Source: Burkholderiales bacterium
GTDB taxonomy: Bacteria; Pseudomonadota; Gammaproteobacteria; Burkholderiales; Casimicrobiaceae
DNA: 46,247 nucleotides
Reading direction: 5' to 3'
Assembly (NCBI GenBank): GCA_020852555.1
Contig: JADZAQ010000242.1
Span: forward strand, 1 to 46,247
Part shown: one piece after another, positions 8,501 to 16,475 of the stretch
Layout of the letters: the number at the start of each line of letters is the position of its first letter
How positions within the stretch are numbered: position 1 is the stretch's first letter
Made by a program: the position numbers and the translations under genes
The notes under the pieces: generated by a model
What the model saw: only the letters and a program-made list of their open reading frames with translations
Databases searched by the model: none
What the model was told of the DNA's origin: nothing

Positions 8501-9556
8501 TTACGCGGCGCGCTCGCGCGCAAATCGGTAGGTGCCGTCGGCGCGGCGCAGCCGGCGGATGCGGTCGTGGCGCCACAGGTGGTTGAGGTGCGCGAGCGCC
8601 TCGCCCATCGCGAAGAAGCGCTGCTGGACGTCGAGCGGGCGCCGGAAGAGGACCGGCACCACGTCGGCGGCCGACACCGGTGCTGCCGCCTCGTCGATCG
8701 CGGTCACGAGTTCGGCCAGACGCGCGTCGTGGTGCGCCCGCAGTTGCGCGATGCGCGTCGCGATGCCGCGAAACGGCAGCCCATGCGAGGGCAGCACCAA
8801 CGTGTCGGATGGCAACGCCGCGAACGCCGAGAGCGAGTGGAGGAAGCGTCCAAGCGGGTCGCCGTCGGGGTCGGCCGGCCACACCGCGACGTTGGTGCTG
8901 ATCCGCGGCAGGAGCATGTCGCCCGAGACGAGCACGCCAGCGCCCGGCGAGTGCAGCGCCGCGTGCTCGCTGGAGTGGCCATACCCCACGATGACCCGGA
9001 AGTCGACGGCGCCGGCGCGGACGCCTTCATCGTGCAGGACGCGATCGTACGCGTTCGGGAGCGCAGGAACGCCGCGCCGATAGTGATTGCCGCGCGCGCG
9101 CAGCGGCGCGAGATCGGCCTCGGCCATCCCGTGCAAGCGGAAGAGCTCGCAGGTGTCGGCCGGCGCATGTCCGGCGCGCTCGTCGCACATGGCGTGCGCG
9201 GCCAGGAACTCGCCGTGCGTCATGGTCACCGCGCAGCCGAACCGCCCGGCGAGCCACGCCGCGTTACCGAGATGATCGGGGTGGCAATGCGTGGCGACGA
9301 TGCGCACGATCGGCACGCCGTGCAGCGAATCGACGAAGTGGCGCTCCCAGAGCTCGCGGGTGGCGGCATCGCCGTAGCCGGTGTCGATGAGCGTCCAGCC
9401 GTCGGCGCCTTCGACGAGCCACAGGTTGACGTGGTCGAGCGCGAACGGCAGCGGCATACGCAGCCACCGGATCGAGGGGGCGATGCGGACGGCGGTGCCG
9501 GGTGGCGGGGGTGCCGCGACCGGATAATCGAGCAGGGCTTCGGAGGGGGTGGGCAT
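8501..9556 (-). CDS. MBL-fold metallo-hydrolase
   Basis: A 351-residue metallo-beta-lactamase-fold enzyme. The metal motif HxHxDH is seen as HCHPDH (His90, His92, Asp94, His95), with a further ligand in GYGHSSEHAAL and the downstream VLVSGDMLLPRIS. The C-terminal ~80 residues look like the helical/winged-helix extension common in this subgroup (ALAHLNHLWRHDRIRRLRRADG). Substrate unknown; related proteins hydrolyse thioesters or other small esters. It lies between phaC and the LiuR-like regulator, divergent from the latter. A link to acyl-CoA metabolism is suggested only by neighbourhood. Confidence 0.85.
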   Translation of the reverse strand: MPTPSEALLDYPVAAPPPPGTAVRIAPSIRWLRMPLPFALDHVNLWLVEGADGWTLIDTGYGDAATRELWERHFVDSLHGVPIVRIVATHCHPDHLGNAAWLAGRFGCAVTMTHGEFLAAHAMCDERAGHAPADTCELFRLHGMAEADLAPLRARGNHYRRGVPALPNAYDRVLHDEGVRAGAVDFRVIVGYGHSSEHAALHSPGAGVLVSGDMLLPRISTNVAVWPADPDGDPLGRFLHSLSAFAALPSDTLVLPSHGLPFRGIATRIAQLRAHHDARLAELVTAIDEAAAPVSAADVVPVLFRRPLDVQQRFFAMGEALAHLNHLWRHDRIRRLRRADGTYRFARERAA

Positions 9557-9615
9557 CGGAGTCTTCGAGTGCGGGAGCGATATGGTATCGTGACCCGGAG
9601 CCCGCCCTCGGGGCG

Positions 9616-10092
9616 ATGCTGCAATCGCACATGCCGCCTCCTTCCGCGCAACGCGCCGTACCCGCGAGCGACGCGACCTACTCGATCTCCGCGCTCGCGC
9701 ACGAATTCGCGCTCACCACACGGGCGATCCGCTTCTACGAGGATCAAGGGATGCTGTCGCCCGAGCGCCGCGGGCGCTCGCGGGTCTACCGCGAGCGCGA
9801 GCGGGTGCGGCTGAAGCTCATCCTGCGCGGCAAGCGGCTCGGCTTGAGTCTGTCCGAGATCCGCGAGCTCCTCGACCTGTACGAGGTGTCGCGCAACGAG
9901 CGCGCCCAACTCGCGAAGTTTCTCGAGGTGCTCGCCGAGCGCCGCGCGCGCCTGCTGCAGCAGCGCGAGGACATCGACGTGGTGCTCGCCGAGATCGAGG
10001 GCGTGGAGCGGGACTGCCGCAGGCGGCTGCGCGACGAGAGTGGCGGACGCTCCGTGACGACGGTCGCGGCGCGCAGTCGGCGAAGCGCATGA
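9616..10092 (+). CDS. liuR: MerR-family regulator, LiuR-like
   Basis: A 158-residue MerR-type transcription factor. The N-terminal winged helix-turn-helix is clear (TYSISALAHEFALTTRAIRFYEDQGML, then RGRSRVYRERERVRLKLILRGKRLGLSLSEIRELL), followed by a dimerisation coiled coil (FLEVLAERRARLLQQREDIDVVLAEIE). No cysteine metal site is present, which fits LiuR-type regulators of leucine/isovalerate degradation rather than metal sensors. The isovaleryl-CoA dehydrogenase gene follows at once, and a CGT-rich inverted repeat overlaps the stop codon. The start is ambiguous: ATG at 9616 or 9631; neither has a strong ribosome binding site. An open frame upstream to 9502 is thought non-coding because it overlaps the divergent MBL gene. 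Confidence 0.85.
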   Translation: MLQSHMPPPSAQRAVPASDATYSISALAHEFALTTRAIRFYEDQGMLSPERRGRSRVYRERERVRLKLILRGKRLGLSLSEIRELLDLYEVSRNERAQLAKFLEVLAERRARLLQQREDIDVVLAEIEGVERDCRRRLRDESGGRSVTTVAARSRRSA

Positions 10093-10116
10093 TTGACGTT
10101 TACGTAAGCGTAATAT
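10093..10116 (+). promoter_or_regulatory. Probable LiuR operator/promoter upstream of liuA
   Basis: TTGACG at 10093-10098 is followed by the palindrome TTACGTAA (10100-10107) and by the inverted pair TTACG (10100-10104)/CGTAA (10109-10113), then TAATAT at 10111-10116 as a possible -10. The CGT/ACG spacing resembles reported LiuR sites in proteobacteria. It begins immediately after the regulator's stop codon and lies about 120 bases before liuA. Spacing between the candidate -35 and -10 is short, so the exact promoter is uncertain. Confidence 0.55.
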
Positions 10117-10235
10117 ACGGGAGCTGTCGGTAAGCCGCGGCGGCGGCGCGGGGCCGGCCGCGGGCGCGTGAGCGCGCCCGGTGGCGGCGCGACCCGCGCG
10201 GCGGCGCAACGACGACGGCAACAAGGAGGCCAGCG

Positions 10236-11402
10236 ATGCTCGATTTTCCCTCGCTCTCGTTCGCGCATGGCGAGACCATAGACATGCTGCGCGCGAGCGT
10301 ACGCTCGTTCGTCGCGGCCGAGATCGCGCCGCGTGCGGCCGAGGTCGACCGCAGCAACGCGTTCCCCCCGGATCTGTGGCGCAAGATGGGCGATCTCGGC
10401 GTGCTCGGGATCACCGTCGAGGAGGAGTACGGCGGCACCCACCTGGGCTATCTCGCCCACTGCGTTGCCATGGAGGAGATCTCGCGCGGTTCGGCGGCCG
10501 TGGGGCTGTCGTACGGTGCGCACTCCAACCTGTGCGTGAACCAGATCCGGCGCAACGGCAGCGAGGCGCAGAAGCGCCGGTACCTGCCCGGGCTCATCAG
10601 CGGCGAGCACGTCGGCGCGCTGGCGATGAGCGAGCCGGGGTCGGGGTCCGACGTCGTGTCGATGCGTCTGCGCGCCGATCGCCGGGGTGATCGTTACGTA
10701 TTGAACGGCAACAAGATGTGGATCACCAACGGGCCGGATGCCGACACGCTCGTCGTCTACGCCAAGACCGATATCCAGGCGGGCCCCAAGGGGATCACGG
10801 CGTTCCTGATCGAGAAGGGCATGAAGGGGTTCTCGACGGCCCAGAAACTCGACAAGCTCGGCATGCGCGGCAGCAACACCTGTGAGCTCGTCTTCAGCGA
10901 CTGCGAGGTGCCGGTGGAAAACGTCCTGGGCGGCGAAGGCAGCGGCGTGCGCGTGCTCATGAGCGGGCTCGACTACGAGCGAGCCGTGCTGGCGGCGGGA
11001 CCGCTCGGCATCATGGCCGCGTGCATGGACGTCGTGCTTCCCTACGTGCACGAGCGCTCGCAGTTCGGGCAGCCGATCGGCGAGTTCCAGCTGATGCAGG
11101 GCAAGGTCGCCGACATGTATTCGACGATGATGGCGTGCAAGGCGTACGTCTACGCGGTCGCCGCGGCCTGCGATCGCGGCGAGACGACGCGCAAGGATGC
11201 GGCGGGCGCGATCCTCTATGCCGCGGAGAAGGCGACGTGGATGGCGGGCGAGGCGATCCAGGCGCTGGGCGGCAACGGCTACATCAACGAATTCCCCACT
11301 GGCCGGCTGTGGCGCGACGCCAAACTCTACGAGATCGGCGCTGGCACCAGCGAGATCCGCCGCATGCTGATCGGTCGCGAGCTCTTCAACGAAACGAAGT
11401 GA
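10236..11402 (+). CDS. liuA: Isovaleryl-CoA dehydrogenase
   Basis: FAD-dependent acyl-CoA dehydrogenase that oxidises isovaleryl-CoA to 3-methylcrotonyl-CoA in leucine catabolism, passing electrons to ETF. The 388 residues carry the usual signatures [15 protein letters not shown] and [14 protein letters not shown]. Two details favour the isovaleryl type: the C-terminal motif is [12 protein letters not shown], lacking the glutamate that is the base in short- and medium-chain enzymes, and a glutamate is present in LDYERAVL (Glu248), the position used by isovaleryl-CoA dehydrogenases. AAGGAGG lies five bases before the ATG. It is the first structural gene after the LiuR-like regulator. Confidence 0.93.
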   Translation: MLDFPSLSFAHGETIDMLRASVRSFVAAEIAPRAAEVDRSNAFPPDLWRKMGDLGVLGITVEEEYGGTHLGYLAHCVAMEEISRGSAAVGLSYGAHSNLCVNQIRRNGSEAQKRRYLPGLISGEHVGALAMSEPGSGSDVVSMRLRADRRGDRYVLNGNKMWITNGPDADTLVVYAKTDIQAGPKGITAFLIEKGMKGFSTAQKLDKLGMRGSNTCELVFSDCEVPVENVLGGEGSGVRVLMSGLDYERAVLAAGPLGIMAACMDVVLPYVHERSQFGQPIGEFQLMQGKVADMYSTMMACKAYVYAVAAACDRGETTRKDAAGAILYAAEKATWMAGEAIQALGGNGYINEFPTGRLWRDAKLYEIGAGTSEIRRMLIGRELFNETK

Positions 11403-11446
11403 TGCTGCGCCAAGGCGCGGTGACAGCCGCGAGGAAGGGTACGAGC

Positions 11447-11599
11447 ATGGACAACGATCCCGTCGTCATCGTCGGTGCCGCGCGCACGCCGATGGGTGGG
11501 TTGAGCGTTCGCCGCTCGCTGTGCTCGCTTGACGTCGTCCCCGATGATGCCGGGGACGAGTCAGCGCACGCCGAAGCCGCACGTCTTGCGAGGGACTGA
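11447..11599 (+). pseudogene. Truncated duplicate of the thiolase 5' end (50-codon stub)
   Basis: This frame starts with the same 18 residues as the following thiolase ([18 protein letters not shown]) and then diverges into an unrelated 32-residue tail ending LARD. Over the 18 codons the two copies differ at 12 sites, all third-codon positions and all synonymous, so they are diverged homologues and not a recent slip. The stub has the better ribosome binding site (GAGGAAGGG at 11431-11439). Its TGA overlaps the thiolase ATG as TGATG, so it could now act as a translated leader coupling into the thiolase. It may be a remnant of the resident gene after replacement of the rest by a related copy (inference). 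Confidence 0.7.
11535..11559. repeat. Short palindrome (REP-like) in the spacer before the thiolase
   Basis: Perfect 9-bp arms TCGTCCCCG (11535-11543) and CGGGGACGA (11551-11559) around a 7-base loop. A second small inverted repeat, GAGCG/CGCTC, lies just upstream at about 11502-11516. The shape resembles dispersed intergenic palindromes of GC-rich betaproteobacteria. Whether it recurs in the genome cannot be judged from this window. Confidence 0.5.
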
Positions 11600-12783
11600 T
11601 GGATAACGATCCGGTGGTGATTGTCGGCGCTGCACGTACGCCCATGGGCGGCTTTCAGGGCGACTTCGCGACGCTTGCCGCGAGCGATCTCGGTGCGGTG
11701 GCGATCCGCGCCGCCGTCGCGCGCGCCGGGATGAAGCCCGAGGACGTCGACCAGGCGATCATGGGTTGCGTGCTCTCGGCCGGGCAGGGCCAGGCGCCGG
11801 CCCGCCAGGCGGCGGTCAAGGCGGGATTGCCGATGGCGGTCGGCTGTACGACGGTCAACAAGATGTGCGGCTCGGCGATGGAGGCGGCGATGCTTGCGCA
11901 CGACGCGCTCCTCGCCGGCAGCGCCGACGTCATCGTCGCCGGCGGCATGGAGAGCATGACCAATGCGCCGTACCTACTGCCCAAGGCGCGCGCCGGCTAT
12001 CGCATGGGACACCAGCAGGCGCTCGATCACATGTTCTACGACGGCCTCGAGGATGCCTACGAGAAGGGCCGCCTGATGGGAACCTTCGCCGAGGACTGCG
12101 CGGCGAAGTACGCCTTCACCCGCGCCGAGCAGGATGCCTTCGCGGTGGCGTCGCTCGGCCGCGCCTTGCGGGCGAACGACGACGGCAGCTTCGCCTGGGA
12201 GATCGCGCCGGTCACGGTAACGACCCGCAAGGGTGAGACGATCATCGACCACGACGAGCAGCCGGCGAAGGCGAGTCCCGACAAGATCCCCACCCTGAAG
12301 CCGGCGTTTCGCAAGGACGGGACGGTGACCGCCGCCAATTCGAGCTCGATCTCCGACGGCGCCGCGGCACTCGTCCTCATGCGCCGTTCGCATGCCGAGC
12401 GACGGGGGTTGAGCCCGCTCGCGGTGATCGTCGCGCACGCGACGCACGCGCAGGAGCCGGCGTGGTTCTCGACCGCGCCGGTGGGGGCCATCGAGAAGCT
12501 CTACCGCAGGACCGGCTGGCGCACGCCCGACGTCGATCTCTTCGAGATCAACGAAGCGTTCGCCGTCGTGACCATGGCGGCGATGCGCGAGCACGCGCTC
12601 GCGCACGACAAGGTCAACGTGCACGGTGGCGCCTGTGCGCTCGGTCATCCGATCGGTGCCTCGGGCGCGCGCATCGTGGTGACGCTCCTGGGCGCGCTGC
12701 GCGAGCGCGGCGGCAGGCGCGGCGTCGCCGCACTGTGCATCGGCGGCGGCGAGGCCACCGCGCTGGCGATCGAGCGGGTGTAG
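11599..12783 (+). CDS. Acetyl-CoA C-acyltransferase (thiolase)
   Basis: A 394-residue thiolase II/degradative-type enzyme that joins or cleaves acetyl-CoA units. The nucleophile is Cys90 in [12 protein letters not shown]; the second active-site segments are [16 protein letters not shown] (His350) and [11 protein letters not shown] (Cys380), with NEAF before them. In this operon it would cleave acetoacetyl-CoA from the leucine pathway, or form it; the direction is not shown by the sequence. The ATG overlaps the stop of the preceding stub (TGATG), with a weak AGGGA just upstream. Next gene begins 23 bases after the stop. Confidence 0.93.
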   Translation: MDNDPVVIVGAARTPMGGFQGDFATLAASDLGAVAIRAAVARAGMKPEDVDQAIMGCVLSAGQGQAPARQAAVKAGLPMAVGCTTVNKMCGSAMEAAMLAHDALLAGSADVIVAGGMESMTNAPYLLPKARAGYRMGHQQALDHMFYDGLEDAYEKGRLMGTFAEDCAAKYAFTRAEQDAFAVASLGRALRANDDGSFAWEIAPVTVTTRKGETIIDHDEQPAKASPDKIPTLKPAFRKDGTVTAANSSSISDGAAALVLMRRSHAERRGLSPLAVIVAHATHAQEPAWFSTAPVGAIEKLYRRTGWRTPDVDLFEINEAFAVVTMAAMREHALAHDKVNVHGGACALGHPIGASGARIVVTLLGALRERGGRRGVAALCIGGGEATALAIERV

Positions 12784-12806
12784 GTCGAGACCCGAGCCGG
12801 CACGCC

Positions 12807-13940
12807 ATGTTGCTGACCTCCGAGCAGACCCTCGTACGCGAGACGATGCGCGCGTTCGCGCAGGAGCGTCTCGCGCCCAACGCGCCGCGCTGGGATCGCG
12901 AGGCGCACTTTCCGCGCGAGGAACTCGTCGCCCTCGGCGCGTTGGGTGCGCTCGGCATGGTCGTCCCGGAAGCCGATGGCGGTGCCGCGCTCGATTACCT
13001 CTCGCTCGCCGTCGCGCTCGAGGAGATCGCCGCCGGGGACGGCGCGACGTCGACGATCGTGAGCGTTCAGAACTCGGTCGTGTGCGGGCCGCTCGCCGCA
13101 TTCGGTACCGCCGCGCAGAAGGCGCGTTACCTCGCCCCGCTCGCGCGCGGCGCGAAGCTCGGCTGCTTCTGCCTTACCGAGCCCGCGGTCGGCTCCGACG
13201 CCGGCGCGCTGACGACGCAGGCCGTACGCAGGAGCGACCGCTACGTGCTGCGCGGGGTCAAGCAGTTCATCACCACCGGCAAGAACGCCGACGTCGCCGT
13301 CGTCTTCGCGGTGACCGAGAAGGCCGCCGGCAAGCACGGCATCTCGGCGTTCGTCGTCGACACGTCGACCCCTGGCTACGTCGTCGCGCACGTCGAGGAC
13401 AAGCTCGGGCAGCGCGCCTCCGACACCGCGCAGATCGTCTTCGAGGATTGCGAGGTCCCCGCCGAGAACCTCCTGGGATCGGAAGGCGCGGGCTATCGCA
13501 TCGCGCTCGGCAACCTCGAGGCGGGCCGCATCGGGATCGCCGCGCAGGCAGTGGGCATGGCGCGCGCGGCGCTCGATGCGGCACTCGCCTACGCGCGCGA
13601 GCGCACCAGTTTCGGCAAGCGCATCGCCGAGCACCAGGCCGTCAATTTCAAGCTGGCCGACATGGCGGTGGAGATCGAGGCCGCGCGGCAGCTCGTCTGG
13701 CACGCGGCGGCGCTGCGCGACGCCGGCCTGCCGTGCCTCAAGGAGGCCTCGATGGCCAAGCTCTTCGCGTCCGAGATGGCCGAGCGGGTGTGCTCGGCGG
13801 CGATCCAGGTCCACGGCGGTTACGGTTACGTGAGCGATTTTCCGGTCGAGCGCATCTATCGCGACGTGCGCGTGTGCCAGATCTACGAAGGCACGAGCGA
13901 GATCCAACGGCTGGTCATCGGCCGCGCGCTCGTGGCGTGA
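12807..13940 (+). CDS. Acyl-CoA dehydrogenase, short-chain type
   Basis: A 377-residue FAD acyl-CoA dehydrogenase. Family signatures are [16 protein letters not shown] and [22 protein letters not shown]. Unlike the LiuA-like protein upstream, it has the catalytic glutamate in the C-terminal motif [10 protein letters not shown] (Glu361), the arrangement of butyryl-CoA and short/branched-chain enzymes. It therefore probably has a different substrate from LiuA; 2-methyl-branched or short straight-chain acyl-CoA are possibilities. The frame is open far upstream inside the thiolase gene; ATG at 12807 gives the normal family N-terminus ([20 protein letters not shown]). Confidence 0.9.
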   Translation: MLLTSEQTLVRETMRAFAQERLAPNAPRWDREAHFPREELVALGALGALGMVVPEADGGAALDYLSLAVALEEIAAGDGATSTIVSVQNSVVCGPLAAFGTAAQKARYLAPLARGAKLGCFCLTEPAVGSDAGALTTQAVRRSDRYVLRGVKQFITTGKNADVAVVFAVTEKAAGKHGISAFVVDTSTPGYVVAHVEDKLGQRASDTAQIVFEDCEVPAENLLGSEGAGYRIALGNLEAGRIGIAAQAVGMARAALDAALAYARERTSFGKRIAEHQAVNFKLADMAVEIEAARQLVWHAAALRDAGLPCLKEASMAKLFASEMAERVCSAAIQVHGGYGYVSDFPVERIYRDVRVCQIYEGTSEIQRLVIGRALVA

Positions 13941-13972
13941 ACCCGACAACGGTTGCAACCACGGACGGACCC

Positions 13973-14581
13973 ATGGACGACAAGCCCCCCATCGATTTCT
14001 ACTTCGATTTCTCGTCACCGTACGGCTACCTCGGTGCGGAGCTGATCGAGGCGCTCGCGCAGCGGCACGGCCGCCGCGTCGACTGGCACCCGATGCTGCT
14101 TGGGATCGTGTTCCGACAGACCGGCGCGCTCCCGCTGACGCAGGTTCCGGTGAAGGGCCCGTACGCGGTGCGCGATTTCGCGCGCAGCGCGCGCTTCCAC
14201 GGCACCGCGTACCGCATGCCGCCGGTCTTCCCGATCGCGGGGCAGGCGCCGTCGCGGGTCATGCTGTGGGCGAAGCGCCGCGATCCCGCGGACGGCGTGC
14301 GCCTCGCGCAGGCGCTCTACCGCGCGTACTTCGTCGATGGCCGCGACATCGCGCAGCCCGACGTGGCGGCCGAGGTGGCGGGTGCTCACGGCTTCGATGC
14401 CGCAGCGGCCCGCGCCGCGATCGACGACCCGGCGATCAAGGACGCCCTGAAGGCGGAGGTCGAGCGGGCGATCGCCGCCGGCGTCTTCGGCTCGCCGTTC
14501 TTCATCGTCGACGGCGAGCCCTTCTGGGGCGTGGATCGCTTCGACCAGATGGACCGCTGGCTCGGCAGCGGCGGCTTCTGA
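13973..14581 (+). CDS. 2-hydroxychromene-2-carboxylate isomerase-like protein (DsbA/kappa GST fold)
   Basis: A 202-residue thioredoxin-fold protein of the HCCA isomerase/kappa-class GST family. The active-site segment IDFYFDFSSPYGYLGAE carries the serines typical of this family in place of the DsbA CxxC; the C-terminal GVFGSPFFIVDGEPFWGVDRFDQM is the glutathione-side loop. Characterised relatives isomerise a naphthalene-pathway intermediate using glutathione, but many homologues sit in fatty or branched-chain acid operons with unknown roles, and this one lies between an acyl-CoA dehydrogenase and an enoyl-CoA hydratase. The naming therefore reflects family, not pathway. Start chosen at the ATG giving MDDKPPIDFYFDF. 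Confidence 0.88.
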   Translation: MDDKPPIDFYFDFSSPYGYLGAELIEALAQRHGRRVDWHPMLLGIVFRQTGALPLTQVPVKGPYAVRDFARSARFHGTAYRMPPVFPIAGQAPSRVMLWAKRRDPADGVRLAQALYRAYFVDGRDIAQPDVAAEVAGAHGFDAAAARAAIDDPAIKDALKAEVERAIAAGVFGSPFFIVDGEPFWGVDRFDQMDRWLGSGGF

Positions 14582-14638
14582 CCGCGACCGCTCGCCGCCG
14601 ACGCTCCCACTCGACCACGAATCGCGACGCTACTGCCC

Positions 14639-15475
14639 ATGGCCACCAGGAAATCCGCGCGGCTCGCCGCTTACACCACGCTGACGATCGTCCGCCGCAA
14701 CGGCATCGGTATCGTCACGCTCGAGCGTCCCGAGCTCCACAACGCCTTCAACGAGGTCGTGATCGCCGAGCTCACCGCGGCGTTTCGCGAGCTGGGTGAC
14801 GACACCGGCGTGCGCGCGGTGATCCTTGCCGGCAGCGGGCCGAGCTTTTGCGCCGGCGCCGACCTCAACTGGATGCGCAAGATGGCCGGTTACGGCGCCG
14901 CGGAGAATCGTGCCGATGCCGCCGAGCTGGCGGCGATGCTGCGTACGGTGGACGCGTGCCCCAAGCCCACCATCGCCCGCGTGCACGGCGCCGCCTTCGG
15001 TGGTGGTGTCGGTCTCGTCGCCTGCTGCGACATCGCCATCGCCGCCGTCGAGGCGACGTTCGCGCTGTCCGAGGCGAAACTCGGGCTCATTCCCGCCACC
15101 ATCTCGCCGTACGTGATCGAGGCGATCGGTGCCCGTGCGGCACGCCGTTACTTCCTGACTGCCGAGCGCTTCGCGGCGGCGGAGGCGTATCGCCTCGGCC
15201 TCGTGCACGACATCGTCCCCATCGCGCAACTCGACGACCGGGTGAACGAGATCCTGGGGCCGCTGCTCATCGCGGGCCCGGCCGCGCAGCGCGAGTGCAA
15301 GGCGCTCATCCGACGCGTCGCGGGCAACGCCATCGACGCCGACCTCATCGACGATGGCGTCGAGCGCATCACCCGGGTGCGCGCGTCGCCCGAAGGCAGG
15401 GAAGGGGTCGCGGCCTTCCTCGACAAGCGACGCGCATCGTGGGTGCCCGCCGAGGCCGCGACGAAGAAGCGATGA
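14639..15475 (+). CDS. liuC: Enoyl-CoA hydratase family, probable methylglutaconyl-CoA hydratase
   Basis: A 278-residue crotonase-fold protein. The oxyanion-hole segments are seen as PSFCAGADLNWMRKM and HGAAFGGGVGLVACCD, followed by SEAKLGLIPATISPYVIEAIG, a combination typical of LiuC/AtuE-like methylglutaconyl-CoA hydratases. In leucine degradation the enzyme hydrates 3-methylglutaconyl-CoA to HMG-CoA. The gene lies in the LiuR-led operon, which supports the assignment, but a different hydratase substrate cannot be excluded because no carboxylase or HMG-CoA lyase gene is present here. The stop overlaps the start of the next small gene (ATGA). Confidence 0.82.
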   Translation: MATRKSARLAAYTTLTIVRRNGIGIVTLERPELHNAFNEVVIAELTAAFRELGDDTGVRAVILAGSGPSFCAGADLNWMRKMAGYGAAENRADAAELAAMLRTVDACPKPTIARVHGAAFGGGVGLVACCDIAIAAVEATFALSEAKLGLIPATISPYVIEAIGARAARRYFLTAERFAAAEAYRLGLVHDIVPIAQLDDRVNEILGPLLIAGPAAQRECKALIRRVAGNAIDADLIDDGVERITRVRASPEGREGVAAFLDKRRASWVPAEAATKKR

Positions 15476-15645
15476 GTACCGATCTCGCCCACTTCGACAC
15501 GGTCCAGTTCGTCGCGCTCGCCGTGCTCGTCGTGCTGGTGCTCGTCACCGTGTGGATCGTCCCCCGCGTGTGGCGTCTCCTGCGCGGCATCGTCGCGCGC
15601 ATCGTCGACTGGCTCGATGGCGCGCGCCGCCCCGCCCAGCGATGA
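15472..15645 (+). CDS. Small single-pass membrane peptide
   Basis: A 57-residue protein, not recognised. It has a polar N-terminus (MSTDLAHFDTVQF), one strongly hydrophobic segment from about residue 13 to 31 (VALAVLVVLVLVTVWIV), then a basic amphipathic tail (PRVWRLLRGIVARIVDWL and ARRPAQR), so an inner-membrane anchor with a cytoplasmic basic end is likely. Its ATG overlaps the liuC stop by four bases and its own stop overlaps the DUF1289 start by four bases. That tight packing is the main evidence that it is real and translated. Confidence 0.65.
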   Translation: MSTDLAHFDTVQFVALAVLVVLVLVTVWIVPRVWRLLRGIVARIVDWLDGARRPAQR

Positions 15646-15845
15646 GCACCGCGAACGATCCGCCGCCGTCGGTGCCGTCGCCGTGCCGCGACCTGTGTCA
15701 CATCGACGACGCGTCGGGGTTGTGCACGGGTTGCCTGCGTACCCTCGACGAGATCGCCGTGTGGTCGCTGCTCGACGACGAGATGCGCCGCGAGGTGCTG
15801 GCGGCGATCGCCGAACGGCACGCTCCCGACGGCGCAGCGGAGTAG
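15642..15845 (+). CDS. DUF1289 domain protein
   Basis: A 67-residue protein matching the DUF1289 pattern: four cysteines in CRDLCHIDDASGLCTGCLRT followed by LDEIAVW. The cysteine spacing (Cx3C, then Cx2C) suggests a small metal-binding or Fe-S knuckle, but the function of the family is not established. The ATG overlaps the stop of the membrane peptide gene (ATGA), so the two are translationally coupled. The oxygenase gene follows after 28 bases. Confidence 0.85.
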   Translation: MSTANDPPPSVPSPCRDLCHIDDASGLCTGCLRTLDEIAVWSLLDDEMRREVLAAIAERHAPDGAAE

Positions 15846-15873
15846 CGGTGGGTATCGGCGAGGCAGGCGGCTG

Positions 15874-16452
15874 ATGCAGTTCGTGGGCGATTTCCGCATC
15901 GATCCCGCGCTTTGCGAGCGCCTCGTCGCCTTGCATCGCACCTGCGATCGGCAGGGGCTCGTGAAGCGAGGCGCGATGTCGAAGGGGGACCGGGCGGTCG
16001 TGGACACCGCCAAGAAGGACTCGTTCGACGTCTTTGTCGCTGCCATTCCCGCCGCCTTGCAGGACGAGTACGGCATCCCCGACTACCTGGCGGCGCTCAA
16101 GGGCTGCCTCGACCAGTACACCGCGCAGCATCCGCTGCTGCAGAAGATCGGCACCTACCGGATGACCGAGTCGCCGATCCTCCAGCACTATCGCCCGGGC
16201 GGGGGCTTCAAGCTCGAGCACTTCGAGCGCAGCAGCCTCGCCACGACGACGCGCATGCTGGTGTGGATGACGTTCCTCAACGACGTCACCGACGGCGGCG
16301 GCACCCGCTTCACGTATCAGCAGCACACCTTCGACGCGGTGGGCGGGCGCACCCTCATCTGGCCGTCGGACTTCACGCACACGCATGCCGGCGTGGTCTC
16401 GCCGACCCAGCACAAGTACATCATCACCGGCTGGCTCAATTTCGCGGAATAG
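15874..16452 (+). CDS. 2-oxoglutarate/Fe(II)-dependent oxygenase
   Basis: A 192-residue double-stranded beta-helix oxygenase related to prolyl 4-hydroxylase. The iron site appears as His and Glu in GGGFKLEHFER, the distal His in DFTHTHAG, and the C-terminal basic/2-oxoglutarate segment in HKYIITGWLNF; LVWMTFLNDVTDGGGTRF is the central strand pair. The HxE in place of HxD seems to be normal for this subgroup. It hydroxylates an unknown substrate. Last rightward gene of the liu stretch; it converges on purK with about 50 bases between. Confidence 0.8.
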   Translation: MQFVGDFRIDPALCERLVALHRTCDRQGLVKRGAMSKGDRAVVDTAKKDSFDVFVAAIPAALQDEYGIPDYLAALKGCLDQYTAQHPLLQKIGTYRMTESPILQHYRPGGGFKLEHFERSSLATTTRMLVWMTFLNDVTDGGGTRFTYQQHTFDAVGGRTLIWPSDFTHTHAGVVSPTQHKYIITGWLNFAE

Positions 16453-16475
16453 GCACGCGCCGAGCGAGTTCGCGA

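Noticed and set aside
6806-9814. 1002-codon rightward open frame opposite phaC and the MBL-fold gene
   Set aside because: It is antisense to two clearly recognisable proteins and its translation is Arg/Glu/Val/Gly-rich with no family resemblance. Long open antisense frames are expected at this GC content.
15874-16452. Loss of the iron-binding Asp in the 2OG oxygenase (HxE in place of HxD)
   Set aside because: The HFE segment with the following LNDVTDGGGT and KYIITGW regions matches a known subgroup that uses this form, so it is not treated as a defect.
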